A stretch of 64,000 bases of DNA from CBDFLD01 sp965249005 (GTDB lineage Bacteria; Acidobacteriota; UBA6911). Every line of letters begins with the position of its first letter. Within the stretch, counting starts at the first letter, position 1. A model generated the notes under the pieces. It saw only the letters and a program-made list of their open reading frames with translations. It was not told where the DNA came from and did no database searches. This document shows, piece by piece, positions 8,736-18,595 of the stretch. The translations under genes and the position numbers were made by a program. The DNA lies in the NCBI GenBank assembly GCA_965249005.1, contig CBDFLD010000022.1:372001-436000 (forward strand), read 5' to 3'.

Positions 8736-9602
8736 ATGAAGATCCTGTTATCGCTTCCTGTCAGAACGAGGCTCTCTTGCAGGGTGGGCGATTCACCCTA
8801 TGCGCTTTGTGGAGCACTGGTCCTTTGTCTTGTTGGCCTCGTCATGGCCGCATCCTCGGTCGGCGCGGCCAAAGAGGAAAGCCGACCCGAACAGTGGATC
8901 CAGCTCTTCAACGGCAAAGACCTGGGGGGATGGAAAGTCAAGATTGCCGGACACGAGCTAAACGATAACTTCGGCAATACCTTCCGGGTGGAGGACGGTG
9001 TGCTCAAGGTGTCCTACGACGCCTACGAAAACTTCGACGGAAAGTTTGGGCACATTTTTTTTGATCAGGCGTTCTCACATTACAGACTGCGGGCGGAGTA
9101 TCGCTTCGTCGGGGATCAGGTGCCCGGAGGGCCCGGCTGGGGGTTTCGCAACAGCGGGGTCATGATCCATGGTCAATCGCCCGAGAGTATGGGTAAGGAC
9201 CAGAAGTTCCCCGTGTCCATCGAAATACAGCTCCTGGGAGGTGAGGGCCCCACCCATCGATCCACCGCGAACCTTTGCACGCCGGGCACGAACGTGGTCA
9301 TGGAGGGAAAGCTGGTGACGAAACATTGCATCACGTCGGCATCGAAGATCTACCATGGGGATCGGTGGGTCACGGTGGAAGTCGAAGTCCGAGGCAACAA
9401 CGTCATCCGCCACATTGTCGAGGGTGAAACGGTCCTCAGCTACACCAAGCCGCAACTGGACGAAACCGATCCCGACGCGCAGAAGCTCCTCAAACAGAGC
9501 GACAAGATGCTGACCGGCGGTTCTATCTCGTTGCAAGCCGAGAGTGCCCCGATCGAGTTTCGCAAGATCGAGCTAATGAAGTTTGAGGGCCGCGCACAGT
9601 AA
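8736..9602 (+). CDS. DUF1080 (3-keto-disaccharide hydrolase type) exported protein
   Basis: 288 residues from ATG at 8736 with GGAGG upstream. A signal peptide ends near residue 45 (VMAASSVGAA). The mature part starts WIQLFNGKDLGGWK, the hallmark opening of DUF1080, followed by FRVEDGVLKV, GFRNSGVMIHGQ, VSIEIQLLGG and a final FRKIELMKF strand: a concanavalin-like beta sandwich. Members of this family are described as hydrolases of 3-keto-glycosides, acting after C3 oxidation of the sugar. It is divergent from the propeller-hydrolase gene with a 116-base shared upstream region. Confidence 0.88.
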   Translation: MKILLSLPVRTRLSCRVGDSPYALCGALVLCLVGLVMAASSVGAAKEESRPEQWIQLFNGKDLGGWKVKIAGHELNDNFGNTFRVEDGVLKVSYDAYENFDGKFGHIFFDQAFSHYRLRAEYRFVGDQVPGGPGWGFRNSGVMIHGQSPESMGKDQKFPVSIEIQLLGGEGPTHRSTANLCTPGTNVVMEGKLVTKHCITSASKIYHGDRWVTVEVEVRGNNVIRHIVEGETVLSYTKPQLDETDPDAQKLLKQSDKMLTGGSISLQAESAPIEFRKIELMKFEGRAQ

Positions 9603-9743
9603 TGTGCGTCTTCCGATGGGCCATGGATGCAAGAAAAGCCGGAAACCCGGGGAGGAGTGTTCCTTACCGAGTTCCGGAACATCTGGTTGATCCGGTTTGT
9701 GTTATGCAAACTCCAATGCGCCGGAATTCTTGTCTGGGTTGTT

Positions 9744-10823
9744 CTAGAAACTTCGCGAGAGTGTGAGCGCTAGAACGTTGTCACAACTCCCGTCCCTTGT
9801 ATCCCATTCACAGGAGTAGGAATTGAAACTGCCGTAGTAGCCCAGCTCGAAGTTGACGCCATTGATTTGCTTGTCGATGGCGACAGAAAAGCTAGGAATG
9901 ACTTCGGCCTCCAGACCGAACCAGTTGTCCGGCCAATACTCGAACCCACCCAAGATCGTGACGCCGAATTTCTGCGGCAACACCAGAGACATAGAACCCT
10001 CAATGTAGTGGTACTCACCCCAGTTTCCCAGGCGCTCCGGCGAGTAGCCGTAGGAGAAGCCGATCGTGGGCTCCAGAGGCCGGTCTGCAAAGCTATAGCT
10101 TACGCTCGGCATCAACTCCAGGGTATGGCTCACGCTGGACATTAAGTCCAGGTAGGCGGGCTTCAGAGCAGGATCTATACCAGGCCAGGTGTAATAACCC
10201 ACCAGCATGTCGAAATACAGTTCACCCCAAAACCAGCCATAGCCACCGTAGAAATCGATCTCCACGGCGCTTTCACTCGAGTAGTCGCCGGTCCCGGAAG
10301 AAAAACTGGCGCTGGTCCCCCAAGCACCAATGTATAAACCATTGGAGTCCCAGTCGAGGCTGTCGGAGATAGCCGGATGACTGCGGGATCTACCGACTCG
10401 AGAAACATGGTTCCAGGAAAAGAGATGATAAGGATATGGACGGGCCCCAGAACCATCGGGACCGAGGCTGTTTGCATGTGCGGACGCGGCATCTGACAAA
10501 CCCTCGCCCATGAGCCTCAAGGGGGTTCCACTCAATGTGTATCGATGGGTAGATTCGATCCAGCCCGTCAGATCTGGTACGCGGGGACCACAACAGGCGA
10601 ATCCAGAACGGGTTTCCTCGCAAAAGAGATCGCTCACGCCAGGAATCACAATGTCCAAACGATAGCGAAGTAGTGGGGAGGATATGAGTGGACCAAGCCC
10701 ATCGTACCGCGGCTTAATCAAATTGGTGGAGACAACGGCTTGAAGCGGTTCTGTCTGCGCTGAGCAGGGGATAGCGATCAAAACCAGTAAAGCGAACAAG
10801 GTCAAGACGCCTAACTGTTTCAT
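9744..10823 (-). CDS. Putative outer-membrane beta-barrel protein, unknown function
   Basis: 359 residues from ATG at 10823 (a GTG two codons earlier is the alternative). A signal peptide (MKQLGVLTLFALLVLIAIPCSA) is followed by about 335 residues rich in aromatic and glycine residues in alternating patterns, e.g. FDMLVGYYTW, ATIGFSYGYS-like strands and ALTLSRSF at the end; the last residue is phenylalanine, as in many outer-membrane barrels. Four cysteines in the N-terminal half (LFCEET, FACCG) are unusual for a barrel. I do not recognise the family. It stands alone between two genes with no obvious operon partner. Confidence 0.6.
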   Translation of the reverse strand: MKQLGVLTLFALLVLIAIPCSAQTEPLQAVVSTNLIKPRYDGLGPLISSPLLRYRLDIVIPGVSDLFCEETRSGFACCGPRVPDLTGWIESTHRYTLSGTPLRLMGEGLSDAASAHANSLGPDGSGARPYPYHLFSWNHVSRVGRSRSHPAISDSLDWDSNGLYIGAWGTSASFSSGTGDYSSESAVEIDFYGGYGWFWGELYFDMLVGYYTWPGIDPALKPAYLDLMSSVSHTLELMPSVSYSFADRPLEPTIGFSYGYSPERLGNWGEYHYIEGSMSLVLPQKFGVTILGGFEYWPDNWFGLEAEVIPSFSVAIDKQINGVNFELGYYGSFNSYSCEWDTRDGSCDNVLALTLSRSF

Positions 10824-10924
10824 GATCACCGGCCCGATTGTGTTATAACGATGGCCTGCTTAGCCATACACGGATATTATAACCCAATCAGCACGATACT
10901 GTTCAAGAACACCTTTCGACTCGC

Positions 10925-11455
10925 CTAGTCCTGAAGAATTCTCAAGACGCGCGTCGGCACGGGGTCGTCCGAAAGGCGAAGATCGTGAATCCGAAGACCA
11001 AACTCCCCCGACTGCCGAGAGCAAGCCGAAGCAGTTAAAAGCCTATCCATCGCTTCAGGCTCGAGAGAAATAATATCTGCCATCGAAAGAGACCTTATGA
11101 CCTTTCGAATGGAAACCTTGCAGATGCTCCCGAGGACGCTTTCCGCTTTCTCTGCACGGTTCTCGAACTTAACGATGTCGCAGATGGACCAAAAGCACAC
11201 TCCGCGGCAACTCAGAACCTTTCCATCTTTCGATAGGATATTCTGCTCCGTAAACTCCATGTCGTCGTACACAACGTTCTCTTTGGCGACGGTGTGTATA
11301 GTGAGAGGCAATATCCAATGGGCGCCGGGTCCCAATCGCCGACTGGTTTTACCTAGAAAGTATAGGACGCCCTCCTCATATTCGTAAATCACTGTCCAAA
11401 TCTGGAACAGTTTTATAAAGTTGAATATGTAGTCGAAAAACTTCTCGAATCCCAT
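10925..11455 (-). CDS. Short SPFH/band-7 domain protein
   Basis: 176 residues. After a hydrophobic start (FFDYIFNFIKLFQIWTVIYE) the sequence YEEGVLYFLGKTSRRLGPG AHW is the band-7 opening, followed by a beta-rich body and the helix AEKAESVLGSICKVSIRKV. It stops at the end of the band-7 domain without the coiled-coil tail that stomatins and flotillins normally carry, so it is either a minimal family member or truncated. Base composition here is lower in GC than in neighbours. Function unknown; membrane microdomain scaffold is the family role. Confidence 0.65.
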   Translation of the reverse strand: MGFEKFFDYIFNFIKLFQIWTVIYEYEEGVLYFLGKTSRRLGPGAHWILPLTIHTVAKENVVYDDMEFTEQNILSKDGKVLSCRGVCFWSICDIVKFENRAEKAESVLGSICKVSIRKVIRSLSMADIISLEPEAMDRLLTASACSRQSGEFGLRIHDLRLSDDPVPTRVLRILQD

Positions 11456-11790
11456 CTACATTATCCTGACCCACACCAATCCGCAGCCCCAACGATAAGG
11501 GGTCCATGGGATCCATTCGCCCACCAAAACACCAAGACCCATAACCGAGGTCGCCGCGTTGGGCACATCCTGAAGACTCTCCACGCACTGTCCGTCAGCA
11601 CACCTATCTCCTGTAAATCTTTATAGGAGATTCCATTTGGAGGTAAGAAGACTCGAAAAACCGAGACGCGAGGGCCAAATTCACAATGAGTATAATTCAA
11701 TGTACTCCATTTTTTTTTACAAGTCAATTCCCTTCTGGATGGGGGTAACGTCAAGCTGCTTGTGTAAAAAGATAAATAGGGGGACGTCCC
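11456..11790. other. Intergenic stretch, possible small reading frame at 11456-11584
   Basis: No gene can be supported. On the minus strand a 42-codon frame from GTG at 11584 ends TAG directly against the ATG of the band-7 gene; its hydrophobic product (SVMGLGVLVGEWIPWTPYRW inside) could be a gene remnant or a tiny membrane peptide, but it has no ribosome site. A different frame covers 11461-11754 and is equally unconvincing. At 11779-11790 the stretch ends with a GGGACGTCCC palindrome that recurs at 35101-35280. Confidence 0.3.
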
Positions 11791-13677
11791 TTAACGCCGC
11801 AGGCGCCAGCGTTCGGCGATCTGTTCGGTTTCGTCGCTCGTGATCATCCAATCGAGGATCTTTTCCTTGAGTTGCTGGACCAGGGGCTGGTGCGCCTCAT
11901 CACGGTAAAGATTTCGCTGCTCGCCGGGATCATTCTGGAGATCGTAGAGCTCTCCTCCGTTTCCGGGATAGTAGTTGAGCTTCCATCGTTGTGAGCGGAC
12001 CATCTTGGCATCTGGGTGCCGGACACCTCCAACTCCCTTGCCTTTTTCGAAGTGGTAGTCGAAGCGCCCGCCCGTGATGACCTCTGGCATGATGTTCTCG
12101 GAGAAGACATACTGCCGTTCTTGATAAGGCGAACCCGCATCGGCGATGAGCCTGGCGAAGCTGCGGCCCTGCGTATGGGGAGCGACAGCAACCTCCGCAA
12201 GCTCGAACAGGGTGGGCAGCAGATCAGTCGTTTCGATCAGCTGATGATAGTCTCCGGGACACACCCGTCCGGGAAACGAAAAGAGAAACGGTACTCGGAT
12301 CGATGTCTCGAAGAATACGTTCTTTCCGACCATGCCATGATCCAGGAGCTGGTCGCCATGGTCGGAAGAGAAAATGATGATGGTGTCTTTACTTCGCCCC
12401 GACTTCTCTAGCACATCCAGGATCGAGCCCACTTCCCGGTCCACATGCGTGATGGAGCCATAGTAGCTCCGGTACATCCACTGGAGGCGCTCTCGGTCCA
12501 TGTCGTAGACCTCACTCCGGAGGATCATCTTCTGAACCGGGAGCGGCAAACGGCCGATCTCGTCGCGCGACATCACCTCCGGCATTGGTATCTCGACGTC
12601 ATCGTAGAGACTGGCAAAAGGCACCGGGACCTCGTAGGGCGAATGGGGCTTCCAGAACGAAACGAACAAGAAAAACGGTTTCTCGCCCGAAGCAAGGTCT
12701 TGTAAAAACTCCCGCGCCTTCATACCGGTCCAGGTGGTGTCGGTGAACTCGTCAGCGATGGCGGAGCGGAACGGATTCTCACCAGACCCGATATCCTCGG
12801 CGTAGGCCCGGTACGGAGTGTCCCGCCGCGGGTCGTTTGCGCGCCGCCACCGGACGTAATCCGAAAAAGGATCGGTAATGCCCGCTCCATCGTGGAGTGC
12901 GACCCGGTCGAAACCGCTATGCTTCGCCTCTTGCTGGTCCGCTGGATAGAGGTGGAGCTTTCCGACAGCGGCGGTAGCGTACCCGGCCTGCTGGAGGCGC
13001 TTCTGCATGAGAACCTCGGCCTTGGTAAGTGGCGTGTAGTTGACCCGGTTTCGGTGGCTGTGAGGATAGCGTCCGGTGAACCACGTCACCCGGGAAGGCA
13101 CACAGACCGGCGCCTGAACGAAGGCATTCTGAAGATTGGCGCTCCGGGCCGCCAGCCGGTCCAGGTTCGGCGTGCGAATAAGGGTGTTACCGTTGGCGCC
13201 GAGACAATCGAAGCGATGCTGATCGGTCATGATGAAAAGAATGTTGGGACGTCGCTTTTCGTTGTCGAGGACCCAATTCTCCAAAACGTGCCTGCGCTCA
13301 CCCTCGTGGCGCAGGAAACTGGGGTCGGCCGCATAAGGGGCCACCAGGGTACTGGACCAAGCGGTCTTACGGATCGGGTCGATCTTTTCAATGTGAACCA
13401 CGAGCATGTCTCCAGGTTCAGCCCCTTCAACAAAAAACGGCCCGGTTTGTGGATTCGGGGGTTTTGCGACTGTCTCCTCCCGCTCGTCGACGCCACGCGC
13501 GTCGATCGTGCGGGTGATGACGCGATCTCCGGGCCGGATGCGAAGCACCGGCGAGTGGGCAAACGAAAAGGTGTCGTGGTATTGAGTCGGTGTAAAACGA
13601 TGCGTTTCGCCCACCAGATCACCACTGCAGAAGAGGACAGCTAGCAGTAGGAGCGCAGGGCACAAGAGCCTGTTCAT
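11791..13677 (-). CDS. Chimeric acetamidase N-terminus fused to sulfatase, exported
   Basis: 628 residues. Residues 1-24 are a signal peptide. Residues 25 to about 141 match the start of acetamidase/formamidase proteins (HRFTPTQYHDTF, VLRIRPGDRVITRTIDA, NPQTGPFFVEGAEPGD, MLVVHIEKI, WVLDNEK). From residue 143 the text changes to a complete sulfatase: RPNILFIMTDQHRFDCLG, modification motif CVPSR with Cys192 (the formylglycine precursor), GKLHLYP, and HGDQLLDHGMVGK. The join is in frame and near 13250. The sulfatase part alone is full length (about 485 residues) and has borrowed the amidase's signal peptide. The acetamidase part lacks its catalytic region. Either a real gene fusion by deletion or an assembly join. 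Confidence 0.85.
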   Translation of the reverse strand: MNRLLCPALLLLAVLFCSGDLVGETHRFTPTQYHDTFSFAHSPVLRIRPGDRVITRTIDARGVDEREETVAKPPNPQTGPFFVEGAEPGDMLVVHIEKIDPIRKTAWSSTLVAPYAADPSFLRHEGERRHVLENWVLDNEKRRPNILFIMTDQHRFDCLGANGNTLIRTPNLDRLAARSANLQNAFVQAPVCVPSRVTWFTGRYPHSHRNRVNYTPLTKAEVLMQKRLQQAGYATAAVGKLHLYPADQQEAKHSGFDRVALHDGAGITDPFSDYVRWRRANDPRRDTPYRAYAEDIGSGENPFRSAIADEFTDTTWTGMKAREFLQDLASGEKPFFLFVSFWKPHSPYEVPVPFASLYDDVEIPMPEVMSRDEIGRLPLPVQKMILRSEVYDMDRERLQWMYRSYYGSITHVDREVGSILDVLEKSGRSKDTIIIFSSDHGDQLLDHGMVGKNVFFETSIRVPFLFSFPGRVCPGDYHQLIETTDLLPTLFELAEVAVAPHTQGRSFARLIADAGSPYQERQYVFSENIMPEVITGGRFDYHFEKGKGVGGVRHPDAKMVRSQRWKLNYYPGNGGELYDLQNDPGEQRNLYRDEAHQPLVQQLKEKILDWMITSDETEQIAERWRLRR

Positions 13678-13830
13678 CAGAGACCTCCTTGAAGTATCCT
13701 TGCTACACTAAAGTGATGGACCATAACGTATACCATTTCACAAAGGGACGGGTAGCGGTAAGCGGACAGCGCGGTATCTTGACAGATCCTGTTTGACACA
13801 TCAGTTTCCAACTGCTTCGGTGAGGTGTCC

Positions 13831-14160
13831 ATGGCCTACGACGTCGCGGTCGCGGATCGGGTACGAAAAATCCTCAAAGCTCGTAAGGGCGTTAGCGAAC
13901 GAAAGATGTTCGGGGGAATCACTTTCTTGCTCAACGGAAACATGTGTTGTGGAGTCGTGAACAAGGACCTCGTGCTCCGATTGGGGGAAACCGGGGCAAG
14001 CCGGGCCTTGAAACTATCTCACGCCCGGCCCATGGATTATACCGGCAAACCACTCAAGAGCATGGTCTACGTCGGGCCGAAGGGTTTTCAAACCGACGCC
14101 GCGCTCAGAAAATGGGTCCGGCATGCAGCCGATTACGCGCGATCTCTTCCCGCAAAGTAA
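13831..14160 (+). CDS. TfoX N-terminal domain protein
   Basis: 109 residues from ATG at 13831, with TGAGG five bases upstream; a GTG two codons earlier is possible. The sequence VRKILKARKGVSERKMFGGITFLLNGNMCCGV and RPMDYTGKPLKSMVYV are characteristic of the stand-alone TfoX-N domain. TfoX/Sxy regulates competence in gammaproteobacteria, but single-domain homologs like this are widespread and have no proven role. It converges on the large cytochrome gene with seven bases between stops. Confidence 0.85.
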   Translation: MAYDVAVADRVRKILKARKGVSERKMFGGITFLLNGNMCCGVVNKDLVLRLGETGASRALKLSHARPMDYTGKPLKSMVYVGPKGFQTDAALRKWVRHAADYARSLPAK

Positions 14161-14167
14161 TCGCGCG

Positions 14168-17100
14168 TTATTGCCGAGCGCCCAGGCTGCGCATGAAATC
14201 CCAGAGCGCTTGCAACTGCTTCTCACCGTCCCCGTCATAAACGGTCTTCAATGTGGATCGATCTCCCACCATAAAGGTTGGCATCATGGTCCCGTTGAGA
14301 ACTTGCTGGGGCTCACGCATGAAGCGTAGATAGAACGGGTGGCGCAGCCGGCGGCTCATCAGATCGAGATCAATGGTCTCGGTGTCCGCTCCCGCCAGCG
14401 CTGGGTGCGAATGTACGGAATGACATTGAACGCAACCCAGAGCGCCATGGTTGACGAGCAATCGACCGGCCTCGCGTAGTTGCTCGTTCACCATTGGGCG
14501 CGTCTCGTCGAGCGGAGCAAACCCATGTTCGGCAGCCAATCCCCGCACCAACCCCGCAGCGTAGGACGGAAAGGACGGCATGCGCGCCGAGAGCCGCGGC
14601 CGCGTTTTGGTCGCCAGACTTCCGGCAAGAAGTTGCTCCATCCAGTTCGGTTGAAACTGCTCTCCGGCGAAGGTGATGGGCGGTATCTTCAGGTGGATCG
14701 TTTCTTCCTCGTTCGTGCCGGCTTGCAGTGCGCGCTCTTTGCCGAATCGAGCAATCAGCGGAGACCACCGGCCTTTGGTCGCGTCCAGATCATGGCAGCC
14801 CTGGCACTGCAATCGGTCCCGTTGTCGAGTGGCAAACTCCATCCAGCTTCGCCGCCAGAGAGAGTCGGTACGAGACGCCAGCAGTGACTCCAGATCCGTC
14901 CTCTGCCGCTGGTCGAATGAGAACCGAGGGGCCTTCTCCCAGCCGGCTGGAGCCAAACAGCCCGTGGAGCGGTTTCTTTTCGCTTTCGATAGCGGCGGCG
15001 CTTCCATCGTCGATGCCAGACCCGAGATTTCATGGCAGTTCAAACAACCCGAGGAAGCAACCAACGCTCGCCCCCGAGACACGTCGCCGGCGGCGGAACT
15101 AGAACGAAACGAGCCGTGCGCTCGCGATCGGGAAATCAGGTAGCCGGCCAGCGAACGCGCCTCGTCTTCTCTCAGTCGGTAGTTCGGCATCGAGCTCCAT
15201 GGATCCTCCTCCTCGGGTTCGAGCAGGTACGACACCAACGCCTGCGGATGCCACTTACTCTCGACGAGCCTCAGTGAGACCAACGGCGGAGCGGGAGTGT
15301 CCGAGAGGGTGTGGCAGGCAATACATCCCAGCGAATCATAAGTCGCCTTGCCTCGCTCGAGTATTTCAGACCCAGCCCGTTCGGAAGTCTCGGGGGCTGG
15401 CGAAGGGACTGATTTACCCGGCGAGGTCAATGTTCCCAAAAAGGCTGCGATATCCACCGCAGCCGTCTCTCGCATGCGCGGCGATCCGTGCAGCACTTCG
15501 GGCATCATGGAATCGTGCCGCAGCGAGCGCGGGTTCAGAATCCAGCGCTGCAACCAGACGCGCTTGAATCGGCCGCCGATCCCGTCGAGCGAAGGGACTG
15601 CAAAACCAAGCTCCGGCATTGCGCTGTCGCCGAAAGGCTCCCAGGGAAGATGGCACTGATTGCAGCGACCCCCAGCGAAGAGTTGTCGTCCCCTGCGAAC
15701 GGACTCTCCTTCCCGCAGCGCCAGGTCCTTGGCGTCGTGCACGAACACGCCCGGCGGCAACGGTTCCTCGACCCGATAGGATGAGAACCAGTGGAGTCGA
15801 AAAATGGCATCGCCCGTTCTCGGACTCTCGTAATCGATTGCGATCCGATTCAGACCACCCCGCAGCGACACCGGCTCGCTGGGGGCGGCGTGGAACACGT
15901 CTTGCTCCGACCCCGGAAAGGAAACTTCCCGCTCCTCAACGCGCAACCGTGCCGCCCCCCGCCCCTGGACACGAAAGCGTACCTCTTCGCTCAAATCCAT
16001 TCTCAAGAAGCCTCGCCAGCGGACGCGAAACGGGCCAGCGGGCAGAAGCGGTGACGCGGGCTCACCGTGCGCCACGTAAAGGGCAGCCAGTCGGGATCGC
16101 CGGGTATCCGGTTGCACCGATTCCCCACCGCTCGATCGTATCTCCTGGATCAGTCCCGGGGCTTCGCTGTCTATCTTGACTCCGCCGGTGGACCTCGCGC
16201 CCGTTATCCAGATACCGCCGAGCATCTCGCGGCCGCTGCGGTTTCCAATTGCGTGAACTGTATTGTGGACAAAATTCCGGATCGGAGCTCCGTCGGAGCC
16301 TTTCAGATTGAAATCGATCTGCATCTGGTCGACTGGGGTCAATCCCGACAGACGCAGAAATACGCTGCGCCGGTCGGAAGAGAGTGTGACGCTTTCCACA
16401 GGGAGCTGGTCGCGGCCCTCTTCCCCGCTGAGCTTGTAGTCGGCCGATCCATAGTTTTCCGACCAATGATAGTTCCATGCCTGCACATGGTAGTTGCCCG
16501 GCTCGGTGGCGGCGACCGGATCGAGGGGGGCTACGAACCGAATCACCACACCATCCCGGGCCACTCGAAGCTCCGTCGGCATGTGCACGGACCCGCCCGT
16601 ATAGCGGACGCGGTAGAAGCCGCCGGGCTGCGTCTTGTTCCCGGCCCAACCGAAAAGACCGCACAGATACAGCTGGCCATCGACAGGATGAAAGCGGCCG
16701 CGCATGACTCCCGTCTGAAAATCCAACGGGAATCGGGTCACTCCACCCTGAACAATTCCGTCGACCTCTTCCTGCAGCAGCAGGTCCACCTTGCCCATCC
16801 CGTACGAAAGCGAGATGATTCGGTTTTCAAAGGGCCCCCAGCGGTCGGAGTCCACCGAGACAAAGGTGCTGGGGGAGCGATCGATTCCTGGGTGAATCCA
16901 GGCCAACGGCGGATCGAAACTGCTGGGCCGCTCTCCTTGATGATACGACCACATGTAACCGTAGAAGCCGCCGGGTTTGATCAGGTTGATACGATTGGCG
17001 GGGATCCAGTGCCCCTGCTGGTCCGAAGAGATGAAGTTCCCCTGGGGTGTGATCAATAGACCATTGGGCGCTCGAAAACCGCTCGCAACAATATTCGATT

Positions 17101-18589
17101 CGAATCCGTCGCGAGCCACTCGGATCATCGTTCCGTGCTGAGGAATCAGGGAATCGAGCGCATGACGCCCGCCTTTCATATAGTAGAAATCTCCTTTGGA
17201 GTCCTGCTGCAGGTCCATGGCGAATTCGTGAAAGTGCTCGGTCACCTGGTGGTCGTTGTTGAAGTTCTCATAGAAATCCGCTTCGCCATCGCCGTTGAGA
17301 TCGTGCAGGATCGTGATCTGGTCCCTCCCCAGCACGTACACCTTGCCGTCCACGATCTTGAGTCCAAGGGGCTGAAACAGACCGGTGGCGATCCGCTGCC
17401 ACGTCAGCTGTTGCAGCCGTGGTCCAATCCCGGAGACAATCCAGACATCTCCGTTCCATGTGCAAATCGCCGCTTGCTGGCCGCCAGAGAAAAAATCAAA
17501 CCCTCCAAAACGCATCCAGGAGTTGTAGGGGTTGTCTCCGGGCCAGGTGATGGTATCCATTGCATATGGACCGTCAGACGAACCGAGTTCGCCCCGGTAG
17601 ACAAGTTTCTGCGGCCATCGTGGCGGACCACCGCCTGTCAAGGGCTTCAGATCAACCACCGGCGCACTCTGGTTGACGAGCGCGGCAAACGAACCCAGCT
17701 CTGGACCGCGCCCGCTCCAGATCAGGATCTTGATCCGCCGCGTCTGTCGCGACGCGGCAACTTTCAGACGAAGATCCCCTTGCGGTGTGACAAGCCAAAC
17801 TGCTTCTTCGACGTCCCCCGTGGCCGCGGCGGCTGTTTTCCTATTCTCACTCGCCGCCGAGACAATCGAGTCTACTGCAAGCGCGCCTGCCGCTGCTTTG
17901 CCTGAGAGACTCGAAAGAAACTGAGGCTGCCCCCCCGGTTCAAACGCTACTTGAATGATCAGGTCCTCCTCCGTAGGACCCAGGTTGAGCTCTCGAGTGA
18001 AAGCGGTCGTGCCCGCTACCGTTTCTATCCCTGGGGTCTCGAGCACCGCGGTCCGGCCCACCGTGTAGGAAAAAACGACCTCGTCGGAGTGCAGATACAG
18101 CCCTTTGAAGTGAGCCCAATCTCGGGGCAGAGGTCCGTATGGCAACGGCCTGGGGTCTTCAAACGCATTAGGCTTGACACTGGCCTTCGCCCACCCCGGC
18201 GCCACCGGGTTTGCGAAAACTGGGTCACCATTGATTTGGGGGTAGGTATAGTGAGTGCCGTCGAAAACGACCCCTCGCAGGTGCAGGAAGTCGCCCTTCC
18301 AACCGACGGAATAGCGAAGCAAGTCGGTGTCGAAGACTATGGCGGCGGCGGCTTGGCTGGCTTTGTCGCCAGGGCCGCCGCCGGGCCCGTGGATTGGAAC
18401 GGCAATGCCTTTGTAGGCAATGTTTCTGCCGGGCCATGGGGCTTCGATGGAAGCGGTCAGAAACGGTCCATAGTCCATGTCGACCCAGGGCAACCCGGTG
18501 CTGCTCTGGGGCTCGGCGGCACGGGAAATCGGCACCAGGAGCACGAGGGTGCCGAGCAGCCAAGCAAACCGAAGGATGGTCCTATTCAT
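14168..18589 (-). CDS. Giant exported propeller/multiheme cytochrome c (five CXXCH)
   Basis: 1473 residues. Signal peptide MNRTILRFAWLLGTLVLLVPISRA. Residues 30-330 resemble DUF6797 (DYGPFLTASIEAPWPGRNIA, VFDTDLLRYSVGWKGDFL). Residues about 380-700 form a glucose/sorbosone-dehydrogenase-like propeller (VYVLGRDQITIL, PNGLLITPQGNFISSDQQGHW). A PA14-like beta region precedes five heme c motifs: CNQCH 976, CIACH 1089, CLNCH 1182, CQGCH 1262, CVQCH 1386. Such proteins are annotated as membrane-bound dehydrogenases in Planctomycetes and Verrucomicrobia. It lies downstream of a GMC oxidoreductase and its Tat subunit on the same strand, so it is the likely electron acceptor of that enzyme (inference). 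Confidence 0.85.
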   Translation of the reverse strand: MNRTILRFAWLLGTLVLLVPISRAAEPQSSTGLPWVDMDYGPFLTASIEAPWPGRNIAYKGIAVPIHGPGGGPGDKASQAAAAIVFDTDLLRYSVGWKGDFLHLRGVVFDGTHYTYPQINGDPVFANPVAPGWAKASVKPNAFEDPRPLPYGPLPRDWAHFKGLYLHSDEVVFSYTVGRTAVLETPGIETVAGTTAFTRELNLGPTEEDLIIQVAFEPGGQPQFLSSLSGKAAAGALAVDSIVSAASENRKTAAAATGDVEEAVWLVTPQGDLRLKVAASRQTRRIKILIWSGRGPELGSFAALVNQSAPVVDLKPLTGGGPPRWPQKLVYRGELGSSDGPYAMDTITWPGDNPYNSWMRFGGFDFFSGGQQAAICTWNGDVWIVSGIGPRLQQLTWQRIATGLFQPLGLKIVDGKVYVLGRDQITILHDLNGDGEADFYENFNNDHQVTEHFHEFAMDLQQDSKGDFYYMKGGRHALDSLIPQHGTMIRVARDGFESNIVASGFRAPNGLLITPQGNFISSDQQGHWIPANRINLIKPGGFYGYMWSYHQGERPSSFDPPLAWIHPGIDRSPSTFVSVDSDRWGPFENRIISLSYGMGKVDLLLQEEVDGIVQGGVTRFPLDFQTGVMRGRFHPVDGQLYLCGLFGWAGNKTQPGGFYRVRYTGGSVHMPTELRVARDGVVIRFVAPLDPVAATEPGNYHVQAWNYHWSENYGSADYKLSGEEGRDQLPVESVTLSSDRRSVFLRLSGLTPVDQMQIDFNLKGSDGAPIRNFVHNTVHAIGNRSGREMLGGIWITGARSTGGVKIDSEAPGLIQEIRSSGGESVQPDTRRSRLAALYVAHGEPASPLLPAGPFRVRWRGFLRMDLSEEVRFRVQGRGAARLRVEEREVSFPGSEQDVFHAAPSEPVSLRGGLNRIAIDYESPRTGDAIFRLHWFSSYRVEEPLPPGVFVHDAKDLALREGESVRRGRQLFAGGRCNQCHLPWEPFGDSAMPELGFAVPSLDGIGGRFKRVWLQRWILNPRSLRHDSMMPEVLHGSPRMRETAAVDIAAFLGTLTSPGKSVPSPAPETSERAGSEILERGKATYDSLGCIACHTLSDTPAPPLVSLRLVESKWHPQALVSYLLEPEEEDPWSSMPNYRLREDEARSLAGYLISRSRAHGSFRSSSAAGDVSRGRALVASSGCLNCHEISGLASTMEAPPLSKAKRNRSTGCLAPAGWEKAPRFSFDQRQRTDLESLLASRTDSLWRRSWMEFATRQRDRLQCQGCHDLDATKGRWSPLIARFGKERALQAGTNEEETIHLKIPPITFAGEQFQPNWMEQLLAGSLATKTRPRLSARMPSFPSYAAGLVRGLAAEHGFAPLDETRPMVNEQLREAGRLLVNHGALGCVQCHSVHSHPALAGADTETIDLDLMSRRLRHPFYLRFMREPQQVLNGTMMPTFMVGDRSTLKTVYDGDGEKQLQALWDFMRSLGARQ

Positions 18590-18595
18590 GGGTCA

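Noticed and set aside
16067..17059. 330-codon plus-strand frame opposite the giant cytochrome
   Set aside because: Antisense shadow; the minus strand carries the propeller and heme motifs.
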